Source of the DNA: JBQTIU01 sp052387815
GTDB taxonomy: Bacteria; Pseudomonadota; Alphaproteobacteria; CACIAM-22H2
Assembly: GCA_052387815.1 (NCBI GenBank)
Contig: JBQTIU010000036.1
Span: 1-20,422 of the forward strand
DNA: 20,422 nucleotides
Direction: 5' to 3'
The position numbers and the translations under genes are program-made. How positions within the stretch are numbered: the stretch's first letter is position 1; the number at the start of each line of letters is the position of its first letter. Shown here in pieces: positions 13,578 to 20,422 of the stretch. A model generated the notes under the pieces. It did not search any database. It saw nothing but the letters and a program-made list of their open reading frames with translations, and was not told where the DNA came from.

Positions 13578-14561
13578 CTAAAGGCCGACCCGCTTCATCT
13601 GGGCGGGCGGGTAACGCTCGCCGGCCGCCGCGCCGGGGACGAAGGTCGCTTCGAGCTTGGCGATCTCCGCCTGCGTGAGCACGAGTTCCGCCGCCTTGAC
13701 GTTGTCCTCGAGATAGGCCCGCTTCTTGGTCCCCGGGATGGCGACGATGTCCTCGCCCCGGCCGAGGACCCAGGCGAGCGCGATGTGGGCCGGCTTGACG
13801 CCGCGCGCCGCCGCGATCTCCTCGAGCGGCGGCAAGAGCTCGAGGTTGCGGGCGAGGTTGTGCTTCTCGAAGCGCGGGTGCTCGCGGCGCCGGTCCGCGG
13901 CCGACAGCGCCTCGGCCGCCCGCACCGTGCCGGTGAGCAGGCCGCGGCCCAACGGGGCGTAGGCGACGAAGCCGATCCCCAATTCCCGGCAGGTCGCCAG
14001 GATCTCGGTCTCGATGTCGCGCGCGGTCAACGAATATTCGCTTTGCAGCGCGGCGATCGGGTGCACCTGGTGGGCGCGCCGGAGGGTGGCCGGCCCCGCC
14101 TCGGACAGCCCGAGATAGCGGACCTTGCCCGCCGCGACCAGCTTCGCCATCGCCCCGACCGTGTCCTCGATCGCAACCTTGGGATCGACGCGGTGCAGGT
14201 AGTAGAGATCGATGGCGTCGGTCTTGAGCCGCTTGAGGTTGGCCTCGCAGGCGGAAGCCACATACTCGGGCCGGCCGTTGACGTCGAGCCGGCCGTCCGG
14301 ATGGCGGATGTTCCCGAACTTGGTGGCGACGAGCACCTGGGCGCGGCGGCCCGAGAGCGCCTCGCCCACCAATTCCTCGTTCTTGCCGTGGCCGTAGGCA
14401 TCGGCGGTGTCGAAGAAGTTGACGCCGAGCTCGATGGCGCGATGGATGGTGGCGATCGATTCCTTGTCGTCCGGCTCGCCGTAGGTTTGCGACATGCCCA
14501 TGCAGCCGAGCGAGCTCGCGGACACGCGAAGCGCGCTGTTGCCCAATCGTCGGTATTTCAT
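13578..14561 (-). CDS. Aldo/keto reductase
   Basis: This is a 327-residue (beta/alpha)8 NADPH-dependent oxidoreductase. The catalytic tetrad is Asp51 and Tyr56 (FFDTADAYG), Lys81 (ATKFG) and His123 (YYLHRVDP). The cofactor phosphate-binding end is seen in IVAIPGTKKRAYLEDNVKAA. It resembles the YajO/pyridoxal-reductase-like and IolS-like groups that reduce small aldehydes. The substrate is unknown. ATG 14561 follows GGGGGG and starts the conserved MKYRRLG. An upstream in-frame ATG (14594) adds eleven non-conserved residues. The 3' end of this gene plus about 20 bp of downstream DNA is duplicated at 12360-12545. It is divergent from the cyclase gene. Confidence 0.92.
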   Translation of the reverse strand: MKYRRLGNSALRVSASSLGCMGMSQTYGEPDDKESIATIHRAIELGVNFFDTADAYGHGKNEELVGEALSGRRAQVLVATKFGNIRHPDGRLDVNGRPEYVASACEANLKRLKTDAIDLYYLHRVDPKVAIEDTVGAMAKLVAAGKVRYLGLSEAGPATLRRAHQVHPIAALQSEYSLTARDIETEILATCRELGIGFVAYAPLGRGLLTGTVRAAEALSAADRRREHPRFEKHNLARNLELLPPLEEIAAARGVKPAHIALAWVLGRGEDIVAIPGTKKRAYLEDNVKAAELVLTQAEIAKLEATFVPGAAAGERYPPAQMKRVGL

Positions 14562-14860
14562 CGCTGCCCCCCAAGTTGCACGGCGGATCGCCAAGGGGGC
14601 GCATAGTAGCCGATTCGGGTCGAGACGAGCCGCGGAAAGTCCCGCCGCCCGCCGATGGATGTCAGGCGAGGGCTCGGGTTCCTCTCAAGGGTTCCTCCGC
14701 CGGCCATCCTGCACGACCTCCGGCCGCGGCACCTCGGTTGTGGGGGCCGGCAGAATGATATAGTCGAACTCGCCATCGCGGACCTGAGCCGGAGCCGGCT
14801 GGTCTGCGGCCTCGTTAGCCGGGCTCTTTAGCCGGGATCGTCGTGGTCCCTTGGGAGACC
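14562..14860. promoter_or_regulatory. Divergent intergenic region, possible cyclase promoter
   Basis: This 299-bp gap separates the minus-strand reductase from the plus-strand cyclase. On the plus strand TTGTGG (14738-14743), a 15-bp spacer and TATAGT (14759-14764) form a weak promoter candidate. No gene and no clear operator palindrome is seen. Confidence 0.3.
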
Positions 14861-17089
14861 ATGTATCGCCGCCTGTTCTACGCCATCCCCATCGCCATCC
14901 TCGCGCTCGCGCTCGGCCTCAGGATCGCCGATCCGGCCGCGCTCGAGACCCTGCGCATGCAGGTGTTCGACGAATACCAGCACATCGCGCCGCGCCCTTA
15001 TGAGGACGTGGGGGTGCGGATCGTCGATATCGACGACGAGAGCCTCGAGCGGCTCGGCCAGTGGCCGTGGCCGAGGACCCATATCGCCGAGCTGCTCGGG
15101 CGGCTGGGCGAGCTGGGGGCGGCGGTGGTCGCCTTCGACATCGTCTTCGCCGAGCCCGACCGCACCTCGCCCCGCCATGTACTGCCCCGGTGGGCCGACG
15201 CGACCAACCACGCCGTCCTCGCCAAGCTCGTCGAGCAACTGCCGGACCACGATACCAGCCTCGCCGCCGTGATGCGCGAGGTGCCGACCGTGGTCGGCAT
15301 GGCGCTGGCCGCCAGCCCGGGACCGCGCCGGCCGCAGGTCAAGTGGGGGGTCGCCGTGGCGGGCGACGATCCCAGCGGCTTCCTCATGAGCTTCCTCGGC
15401 GCGGTCACCAACCTGCCGGAGCTCGAGGCCGCGGCCGCCGGCCAGGGTGGCTTCAACACTTCGGTCGAGCGCGACGGCGTCATCCGCCGCCCGCCGATCC
15501 TCATGCGCCTCGCCGGCGGCCGGGGACCGAGCGATGAAATCTATCCGGTCCTTTCCGCCGACGCGCTCCGGGTCGCCCAGGGCGCCAGGACCTACATCGT
15601 CAAGGCCTCGGGGGCGAGCGGCCAGACCGCCTTTGGCGAGCACACCGGCATCAACCACGTGCGCGTCGGCCGGGTGGTCGTGCCGACCGATCCGCGCGGC
15701 CGCATCTGGCTCCACGATACCGGTCCCGTGCCGGAGCGCATGATCCCGGCCTGGCAGCTCTTCGAGGACGGGTTCGAGCGGGCGCGGATCGACGGCGCGA
15801 TCGTCTTCATCGGCACCAGCGCGACCGGCCTCAAGGACATCCGGGCGACGCCGCTCAATCCGGTCGCCGCCGGCGTCGAGGTCCACGCCCAGATCGCCGA
15901 GCAGATGCTGCTCGGCCGCTATCTCGAGCGCCCGGACTGGATGACCGGCGCCGAGCTCGCCTGGCTGGTCCACTTCGGCGCGCTCTTGCTCGTTCTGCTG
16001 GCGCGCTGGGGGGCGACGTGGTGCGCGGGCCTGGCGGTGCTCGGCCTCGGCATCGCCTTCGGGGGGTCGTGGGTCGCCTATACGCGTTTGGGTTGGCTCG
16101 TCGACCCCGTCTATCCCTCGGTGGTCGCGCTGTCGCTGTATTTGAGCCAGTCGCTGCTCGTCTACTTGCGGACCGAGGCCGAGCGCCGCCAGGTGCGCGG
16201 CGCCTTCCGCCGCTACATGTCGCCGGCCCTCGTCGACCAGCTGGCGCGCGATCCCTCGCGCCTGAGGCTGGGCGGCGAAATCCGCGACATGACGCTGTTA
16301 TTCTCCGACATCCGCGGCTTCACCTCGATCTCCGAGAAGCTCGATGCCCATGGCGTCACCCGGTTCATCAACCGGTTCTTAACGCCGATGACCGAGATCA
16401 TCTTGGCTCGCCGCGGGACGATCGACAAATACATGGGCGACTGCATCATGGCCTTCTGGAACGCGCCGCTCGACGATCCCGACCATGTCCGCAATGCCGC
16501 TTCCTCGGGGCTCGCCATGCTCGCCGAGCTCGAGCGGCTCAACGCGGCCTGGAAGGCCGAGGCCGAGGCGACCGGCGGGGTCCATATCCCGGTGGCGGTC
16601 GGCGTCGGGCTCAACACCGGGCCGGTGTGCGTCGGCAACCTGGGGTCCGAACAGCGCTTCGACTATTCGGTGATCGGCGACGACGTCAACCTCGCCTCGC
16701 GTCTCGAGGGCCAGTCGAAAAACTATGGCGTGGGGATCGTCATCGGCCAGAACACGGCCGAGCGCCTGCCCGACTTCGCCGCGATCGAGCTCGACCTGCT
16801 GGCGGTCAAGGGCAAGGAGCGCCCGGTCAAGATCTACACGCTGCTCGGCGACGAGGCGGCGGCGGCCGAACCGTGGTTCAAGACCCTCGCGCGCACCCAC
16901 GGCGAATTCCTCGCCGCCTACCGGGCGCAGGACTGGGACCGCGCCGAGGCCTTGATGGCCGAGGCGGTTGGCGCCGCGGCCGGGCGCCTCGACAAGTTTT
17001 ACCACCTCTATGAGGACCGCATCGCCCATTTCCGCGCCGATCCGCCGCCCGCCGACTGGGACGCGGTCACGCGCGCGACCGAGAAATAG
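14861..17089 (+). CDS. CHASE2-domain class III adenylate cyclase
   Basis: This is a membrane sensor cyclase of 742 residues. A first membrane helix (about 5-24) is followed by an extracytoplasmic CHASE2 sensor domain (about 35-360, with VDIDDESLERLGQWPWPRTH, VVAFDIVFAEPD and VFIGTSATGLKDIRATPL). Two to three membrane helices (about 365-440) lead to a class III nucleotidyl cyclase domain (about 470-650). Metal-binding residues are Asp483 (LLFSDIRGFTS) and Asp527 (KYMGDCIMAFWNAP). YSVIGDDVNLASRLEG is the substrate/dimer segment. A role in making cAMP from ATP is likely, although nucleotide choice is inferred. A short helical tail follows. ATG 14861 has GGGAG just upstream, and GTG 14843 would add six residues. 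The sensed signal is unknown. Confidence 0.92.
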   Translation: MYRRLFYAIPIAILALALGLRIADPAALETLRMQVFDEYQHIAPRPYEDVGVRIVDIDDESLERLGQWPWPRTHIAELLGRLGELGAAVVAFDIVFAEPDRTSPRHVLPRWADATNHAVLAKLVEQLPDHDTSLAAVMREVPTVVGMALAASPGPRRPQVKWGVAVAGDDPSGFLMSFLGAVTNLPELEAAAAGQGGFNTSVERDGVIRRPPILMRLAGGRGPSDEIYPVLSADALRVAQGARTYIVKASGASGQTAFGEHTGINHVRVGRVVVPTDPRGRIWLHDTGPVPERMIPAWQLFEDGFERARIDGAIVFIGTSATGLKDIRATPLNPVAAGVEVHAQIAEQMLLGRYLERPDWMTGAELAWLVHFGALLLVLLARWGATWCAGLAVLGLGIAFGGSWVAYTRLGWLVDPVYPSVVALSLYLSQSLLVYLRTEAERRQVRGAFRRYMSPALVDQLARDPSRLRLGGEIRDMTLLFSDIRGFTSISEKLDAHGVTRFINRFLTPMTEIILARRGTIDKYMGDCIMAFWNAPLDDPDHVRNAASSGLAMLAELERLNAAWKAEAEATGGVHIPVAVGVGLNTGPVCVGNLGSEQRFDYSVIGDDVNLASRLEGQSKNYGVGIVIGQNTAERLPDFAAIELDLLAVKGKERPVKIYTLLGDEAAAAEPWFKTLARTHGEFLAAYRAQDWDRAEALMAEAVGAAAGRLDKFYHLYEDRIAHFRADPPPADWDAVTRATEK

Positions 17090-17118
17090 GCGGCGGGCGG
17101 CGAGGACCACGGCGGCGG

Positions 17119-17148
17119 TTTGACCTCCTGCGGGCGAGCCTCTAAGTT
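17119..17148 (+). promoter_or_regulatory. Sigma-70-type promoter of hupE-hiuH
   Basis: TTGACC (17119-17124) matches the -35 consensus in 5 of 6 bases. TAAGTT (17143-17148) is a weak -10 with 18-bp spacing. Initiation near 17155 leaves a short leader carrying GGAGGGAG before ATG 17181. Confidence 0.5.
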
Positions 17149-17180
17149 CGTCCCGGATCGCGATGCGGAGGGAGACAACG

Positions 17181-17768
17181 ATGCGGCGAATGACCAGACT
17201 GTGGCCGGCGGTGGCGGTGGCGATGGCGGCTTCGGGCGCGGCCCAGGCGCATACGTTCGGCGCCGCCGGCGCCGGGCTCGCCGAGGGACTCGGCCATCCG
17301 CTGTCGGGGCTCGATCACGTGCTCGCCATGGTCGCGGTCGGCCTGTGGGCGGCCCAGATCGGCGGGCGCAAGGCGCTGTGGCTGGTGCCGGCGGCGTTCG
17401 TCGCCATGATGGCTCTAGGCGGGCTGGTGGGCCTCCAGGTCCCGGATTTGCCGGCCGTGGAGTTCGGCATCCTGGGCTCGCTCGTGGTTCTGGGGTCGCT
17501 GGTGGCGCTGTCGGTGCGGGCGAAGGTGTGGGCCGGGGCCGCCATCGTCGGCTTCTTCGCGCTCTTCCACGGGCATGCCCACGGCGCCGAGATGATCGAG
17601 GCCGCCTCGAGCATCCTCTATGGCTTGGGGTTCATGCTGACGACCGCGTCTCTCCACGGCCTCGGCATCGCCGCGGGGCTCTGCTTGCGGTCGCGCGCCG
17701 GATGGCTGGTGCGCGCGGGCGGCGCCGGCATAGCCGCCGCCGGGATCGCGTTGGCCGTCATCGCTTAA
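17181..17768 (+). CDS. HupE/UreJ-family metal transporter
   Basis: HupE/UreJ proteins are small membrane permeases for nickel or cobalt, feeding hydrogenase or urease. This 195-residue protein starts with a signal-like helix ending AQA, followed by His24. It then has the family motif GHPLSGLDHVLAMVAVGLWA (His39, His46), about six hydrophobic helices, and the His-rich HGHAHG in the later half. GGAGGGAG before ATG 17181 fixes the start, and the ATG at 17163 is unsupported. The 5-hydroxyisourate hydrolase gene follows after 9 bp and is probably co-transcribed. Nickel for urease, acting after purine breakdown, is a reasonable but unproven link. Confidence 0.9.
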   Translation: MRRMTRLWPAVAVAMAASGAAQAHTFGAAGAGLAEGLGHPLSGLDHVLAMVAVGLWAAQIGGRKALWLVPAAFVAMMALGGLVGLQVPDLPAVEFGILGSLVVLGSLVALSVRAKVWAGAAIVGFFALFHGHAHGAEMIEAASSILYGLGFMLTTASLHGLGIAAGLCLRSRAGWLVRAGGAGIAAAGIALAVIA

Positions 17769-17777
17769 GTCGTCGGC

Positions 17778-18149
17778 ATGTCCGCTGCCGAACACCCCAC
17801 CCCGGGGCTCACCACTCACGTCCTCGACACGGCGCAAGGCAAGCCCGGCGCCGGCATCAAGGTCGAGCTGTGGGCGCTCGACGGGGGAGCGCGGCTGATC
17901 GCCTCGGCGATCACCGATGCCGACGGCCGCACCGAGCGACCGCTCTTGACGGCCGCGGCGATGCGGCCCGGCCGCTATCGCCTCGATTTCCATGTCGGCG
18001 CCTATTTCGCCGCCGCCGGCTTCAAGCTGCCCGATCCGAAATTCCTCGACGTGGTGGCGGTCGCCTTCGGCATCGCCGATGCCGGCGGCCGCACCCACGT
18101 CCCCCTGCTCGTCTCGCCGTGGGGCTATACGACCTATCGCGGCAGTTGA
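17778..18149 (+). CDS. hiuH: 5-hydroxyisourate hydrolase (transthyretin-like)
   Basis: This enzyme converts 5-hydroxyisourate, the product of urate oxidation, to OHCU on the way to allantoin. The 123-residue protein carries the family signature GLTTHVLDTAQGKPG with catalytic His14, an Arg in DADGRTERP, the later His in GGRTHVPLLVSPWGY, and the C-terminal signature YRGS. No signal peptide is seen, so it is cytoplasmic. It lies 9 bp after hupE and ends 16 bp before the convergent ccrM stop. Its ribosome binding site is weak, as expected for coupled translation. No other uricolytic gene is in the window. Confidence 0.95.
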   Translation: MSAAEHPTPGLTTHVLDTAQGKPGAGIKVELWALDGGARLIASAITDADGRTERPLLTAAAMRPGRYRLDFHVGAYFAAAGFKLPDPKFLDVVAVAFGIADAGGRTHVPLLVSPWGYTTYRGS

Positions 18150-18165
18150 CGGCTCCGCCGGTGGG

Positions 18166-19287
18166 CTAGAAAAGCGTGGCGCGCAACTTTTGGCGCAGGA
18201 GGTCGATCGGCACCAGCCGGCCGCCCCGGCTCACGCACCAGAAGGTCCAGCCGTTGCAGGCCGGCAACCCTTGCACGGCGGCGCCGACTTGGTGGATCGA
18301 GCCGCGATGGTTGGCCGAAATGAGCGTTCCGTCGGCGCGCACGCGCGCGGTCCACCGCCCCGCGGGGTCGCTCAGCACTTCGCCCGGCTCGATGAGGCCG
18401 CGCTCGACCAGCCAGCCGAACGGCACGCGCGGCTGCTCGCGCGGCAGCGGGATCGATACCAGCTCGAGATCGGCGGGCGGGCGGACGCCTTGGATGCGCG
18501 CGCGCGCGATCTCGGCGTAGGCCGCCTCGCGCTCGATGCCGATGAAGTTGCGCCCCAAACGGCGCGCCACCGCCCCGCTGGTGCCGGTGCCGAAGAACGG
18601 GTCGAGGACGGTCTCGCCCGGCCGGGTCGCGGCCAGGATCGCGCGGTGCAAGAGGGCCTCGGGCTTTTGCGTGGGGTGGAGCTTGCGGCCGTCGCGCCTG
18701 AGGCGCTCGGGCCCGCCGCACACCGGGATCAGCCAGTCGCTGCGCATCTGCAAATCGTCGTTGAGGCCCTTCATCGCCGCATGGTTGAAGGTGTAGCGGC
18801 TTGCGGGCCCGCGCGCCGCCCACACCAGGGTCTCGTGGGCGTTGGTGAACCGCCGGCCGCGGAAGTTGGGCATCGGGTTGGTCTTGCGCCAGATCACGTC
18901 GTTGAGCAACCAGAAGCCCAAATCCTGGAGCGCCGCGCCGAGCCGGAAGATGTTGTGGTAGGTGCCGATCGTCCAGATCGTTCCGTCGGGCTTGAGCAGG
19001 CGTCTTGCCGCCTCCAGCCAGGCGCGGGTGAAGCGGTCGTAGGCGGCGAAGTCGCCGATCCGGTCCCATGCCTCCTCGACGCCGTCGACCCGCGAATGGT
19101 TGGGACGGCGCAGCTCGCCCTTGAGCTGCAGGTTGTACGGCGGGTCGGCGAACACCATGTCGATGCTGGCCGCCGGCAGCCCCGCCATGACGGCAACGCA
19201 GTCGCCGATCAGGATGCGGCCGCCAAGCGCGACGCCGGTCGGCGCCGGCATGGCCGGTGGGCGCGGGGATGGCGGGGGGGGCTGCAT
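18166..19287 (-). CDS. ccrM: CcrM-type DNA adenine methyltransferase (GANTC)
   Basis: CcrM methylates adenine in GANTC after replication and takes part in alphaproteobacterial cell-cycle control. The 373-residue product has DPPYNLQLKGEL (48-59, the catalytic DPPY), IWRKTNPMPNFRGRRFTNAH, the AdoMet-binding DPFFGTGTSGAVARRLGRNF (229-248), and a C-terminal DNA-recognition region (about 275-373) of the kind that distinguishes CcrM from simpler beta-class enzymes. ATG 19287 is preferred, and ATG 19251 would give MPAPTGVALGG. It follows rnhB on the same strand after a 51-bp gap that holds GANTC sites, suggesting feedback by methylation as described for Caulobacter. Confidence 0.95.
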   Translation of the reverse strand: MQPPPPSPRPPAMPAPTGVALGGRILIGDCVAVMAGLPAASIDMVFADPPYNLQLKGELRRPNHSRVDGVEEAWDRIGDFAAYDRFTRAWLEAARRLLKPDGTIWTIGTYHNIFRLGAALQDLGFWLLNDVIWRKTNPMPNFRGRRFTNAHETLVWAARGPASRYTFNHAAMKGLNDDLQMRSDWLIPVCGGPERLRRDGRKLHPTQKPEALLHRAILAATRPGETVLDPFFGTGTSGAVARRLGRNFIGIEREAAYAEIARARIQGVRPPADLELVSIPLPREQPRVPFGWLVERGLIEPGEVLSDPAGRWTARVRADGTLISANHRGSIHQVGAAVQGLPACNGWTFWCVSRGGRLVPIDLLRQKLRATLF

Positions 19288-19300
19288 CGGGCGGCATCCT

Positions 19301-19340
19301 GAGTCACCGCCCGGGTCGTCGTCAATATGTTTGTCGAGTC
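19301..19340. promoter_or_regulatory. Two GANTC sites in the ccrM leader
   Basis: GAGTC occurs at 19301-19305 and 19336-19340, 14 and 49 bases upstream of the ccrM ATG, the second overlapping the rnhB stop codon. Similar paired sites in the leader of Caulobacter ccrM are reported to reduce its transcription when methylated. The same use here is inferred. Confidence 0.5.
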
Positions 19341-19986
19341 AAGGCCTTAGCCGGACCGGCGCCGGCGGCCCCAGCCGCCCTTGGGCGACCGGCGCGAAGC
19401 TCAAGCGGTGGTGGGGCGTGGCCCCAAGACGCGCTAGCCCTGCGATGTGCTCGGGCGTCCCGTAGCCCATGTTGGTGGCCCAGCCGTAGCCGGGGTAGCG
19501 GCGGGCAAGCTTGGTCATGGCGCGGTCGCGGATCACCTTGGCGACGATCGAGGCGGCGGCGACCGACAGGCTCTTGGCGTCGCCGCCGACCAGGGTTTCG
19601 ACCCGGCACCCCAACTCGGGGGGCGCGCGGTTGCCGTCGACGAGCGCAAGCTGGGGCGCGAGCCGGAGGCGGCGCAGCGCGCGGCGCATGGCAAGGAAGG
19701 TGGCGCGCAGAATGTCGAGCCGATCGACCTCGCCGGCGCTCGCCGCCCCGACGCCGATGGCGATCGCGCCGGCGCGCCGGCGCGCCCACAGCTCGGCGAA
19801 GGCGGCCTCGCGGGCGGCGCGAGTCATCTTCTTGGAATCGTCGATCCTCGCCGCGAGCTCGGCCGGCAGGGGCGGCGCGAGGATGACGGCGGCCGCCACC
19901 ACGGGCCCGGCCAGCGGCCCGCGCCCGGCCTCGTCGATGCCGGCGACGAGCCCGCCCGCCGCACTCTCGAGCGCGAAATCGGGCAT
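19339..19986 (-). CDS. rnhB: Ribonuclease HII
   Basis: RNase HII cuts RNA in RNA/DNA hybrids and removes single misincorporated ribonucleotides. The 215-residue protein from ATG 19986 has GIDEAGRGPLAGPVVAAAVI with catalytic Asp18-Glu19, IDDSKKMT, LVDGN with the third acidic residue, and AAASIVAKVIRDRAM with the fourth. Near the end GYGWATNMGYGTPEHI is conserved. GTG 20001 would add five residues and has no better ribosome binding site. It lies upstream of ccrM on the same strand, a common alphaproteobacterial pairing. GAGTC (20009-20013) and GAATC (20024-20028) sit just before the start. Confidence 0.95.
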   Translation of the reverse strand: MPDFALESAAGGLVAGIDEAGRGPLAGPVVAAAVILAPPLPAELAARIDDSKKMTRAAREAAFAELWARRRAGAIAIGVGAASAGEVDRLDILRATFLAMRRALRRLRLAPQLALVDGNRAPPELGCRVETLVGGDAKSLSVAAASIVAKVIRDRAMTKLARRYPGYGWATNMGYGTPEHIAGLARLGATPHHRLSFAPVAQGRLGPPAPVRLRP

Positions 19987-20043
19987 GCGACAGGATAGCA
20001 CGCAGCCGGAGTCGAAGCCGGGTGAATCCGCCTCGCCTCACAA

Positions 20044-20101
20044 CAGCCGCAGTTGCTCGCCCGCCGCGGGCGGGCGGCGGCCGGTGCCGCGCCTGCGGCT
20101 G
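20044..20101. repeat. Long inverted repeat between vapC-like gene and rnhB
   Basis: CAGCCGCAG (20044-20052) pairs with CTGCGGCTG (20093-20101). Between them is a second GC palindrome, CCCGCCGCGGGCGGG. The structure would fold strongly as RNA and could end transcription of the minus-strand vapC-like gene before rnhB, although it lacks a T-run. Confidence 0.4.
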
Positions 20102-20148
20102 CCCGAGTTGGGGTCGTTGAGGCGGCCGGCGCGGGGTTCCGGCGCGCC

Positions 20149-20422
20149 CTACCGAATGCGGGCTTCCTGGGGAGGGCCGTCGGCGATCATGTGGGCCTGC
20201 ACCCCGGCTGCCTTGGCGACACGGGATAGGCGGTCGTCGTTGGTGACCAACGGGGCGTCCAACGCGCGAGCGAGGGCGATGTAAACGCTATCGTAGATCG
20301 ACCCGCCATGGCGTCGAGGCCTCGGAAATCAGGCGCGATAGAGTAGAGATCCATGCCTACCAGCTGCTTCAATGAGGCCGAGGCGCCGAGGCCTAGGAAA
20401 ATTTTCCTCCCACGGGTTCTGA
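20149..20422 (-). pseudogene. VapC-like PIN-domain toxin, 3' part, probably frameshifted
   Basis: The last 50 or so codons read RRHGGSIYDSVYIALARALD, then APLVTNDDRLSRVAKAAGVQ, then IADGPPQEARIR and TAG (20149). This is the typical C-terminal half of a PIN-domain RNase, with its acidic residues in YDS and TNDD. Upstream of about 20310 this frame stops looking like PIN, while another frame gives SLKQLVGMDLYSIAPDFRGL, which fits the preceding helix. A frameshift between the two is likely. The gene continues off the right edge, so its N-terminus and any vapB partner cannot be judged. RNase activity would be lost if the frameshift is real. Confidence 0.65.

Noticed and set aside
12667..14860. A possible second att copy for tRNA-Arg(UCG)
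   Set aside because: The T-arm/CCA sequence does not recur in this stretch and no integrase is present, so an integrated element cannot be claimed here.
14828..15973. A 381-codon minus-strand frame opposite the cyclase
   Set aside because: It is antisense to the CHASE2 domain, with Asp/Arg/Gly-rich low-information sequence and no start signal.
1..20422. CRISPR arrays or rRNA genes
   Set aside because: No regularly spaced repeats with unique spacers, no cas-like proteins and no rRNA signature sequences were seen.

Overview
This window is GC-rich bacterial chromosome with dense coding on both strands. The best clue to the host is a CcrM-type GANTC adenine methyltransferase encoded just downstream of ribonuclease HII, a pairing typical of Alphaproteobacteria. 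A perfect FNR-type box, a CHASE2-domain cyclase and the codon use fit a soil or freshwater alphaproteobacterium, perhaps Rhodospirillales-like. The species cannot be named from the sequence alone.

Left part (1-3300): a probable IS21-like insertion-sequence end (about 71-125), a gamma-glutamyltransferase-family enzyme, and a convergent OmpA-like lipoprotein whose stop codon overlaps that of the first gene within CTAG.

Middle-left (3295-5497): a tRNA-Arg(ACG) gene carries a small integrated element of about 2.1 kb. The 3' part of the tRNA is repeated at 5417-5468. Between the copies lie a broken tyrosine integrase, a hicA toxin gene with a damaged start and an intact hicB antitoxin. This is a degenerate mini integrative element.

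Middle (5600-8631): a secreted GlcG/HbpS-family protein, a DEDDh exonuclease, an MntA-HepT (MNT/HEPN) pair with a frameshifted toxin, a secreted charged helical protein and a cupin-like protein, all on the minus strand.

Centre (8731-12374): a plus-strand operon of zinc alcohol dehydrogenase, archease and RtcB RNA ligase behind what looks like a leaderless promoter. Next comes a hemerythrin-like protein behind a perfect FNR/Crp-family box.

Right-centre (12370-14561): a second tRNA-Arg, with anticodon UCG and 75 of 77 bases identical to the first. It is preceded by a stray copy of the 3' end of an aldo/keto reductase gene and followed on the minus strand by a DUF1902 (HicB-like) gene and a hicA pseudogene, then by the full aldo/keto reductase gene.

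Right part (14861-20422): a CHASE2-adenylate cyclase, a HupE/UreJ metal transporter with 5-hydroxyisourate hydrolase, the rnhB-ccrM operon with GANTC sites in its leaders, and the 3' part of a VapC-like PIN toxin that runs off the right edge and appears frameshifted.

The most striking feature is that four unrelated toxin-antitoxin loci (HicAB, MntA-HepT, DUF1902-HicA, VapC) all show damage in the toxin gene, while nearby housekeeping genes read cleanly. Two of these loci lie directly downstream of near-identical tRNA-Arg genes and are transcribed toward them.
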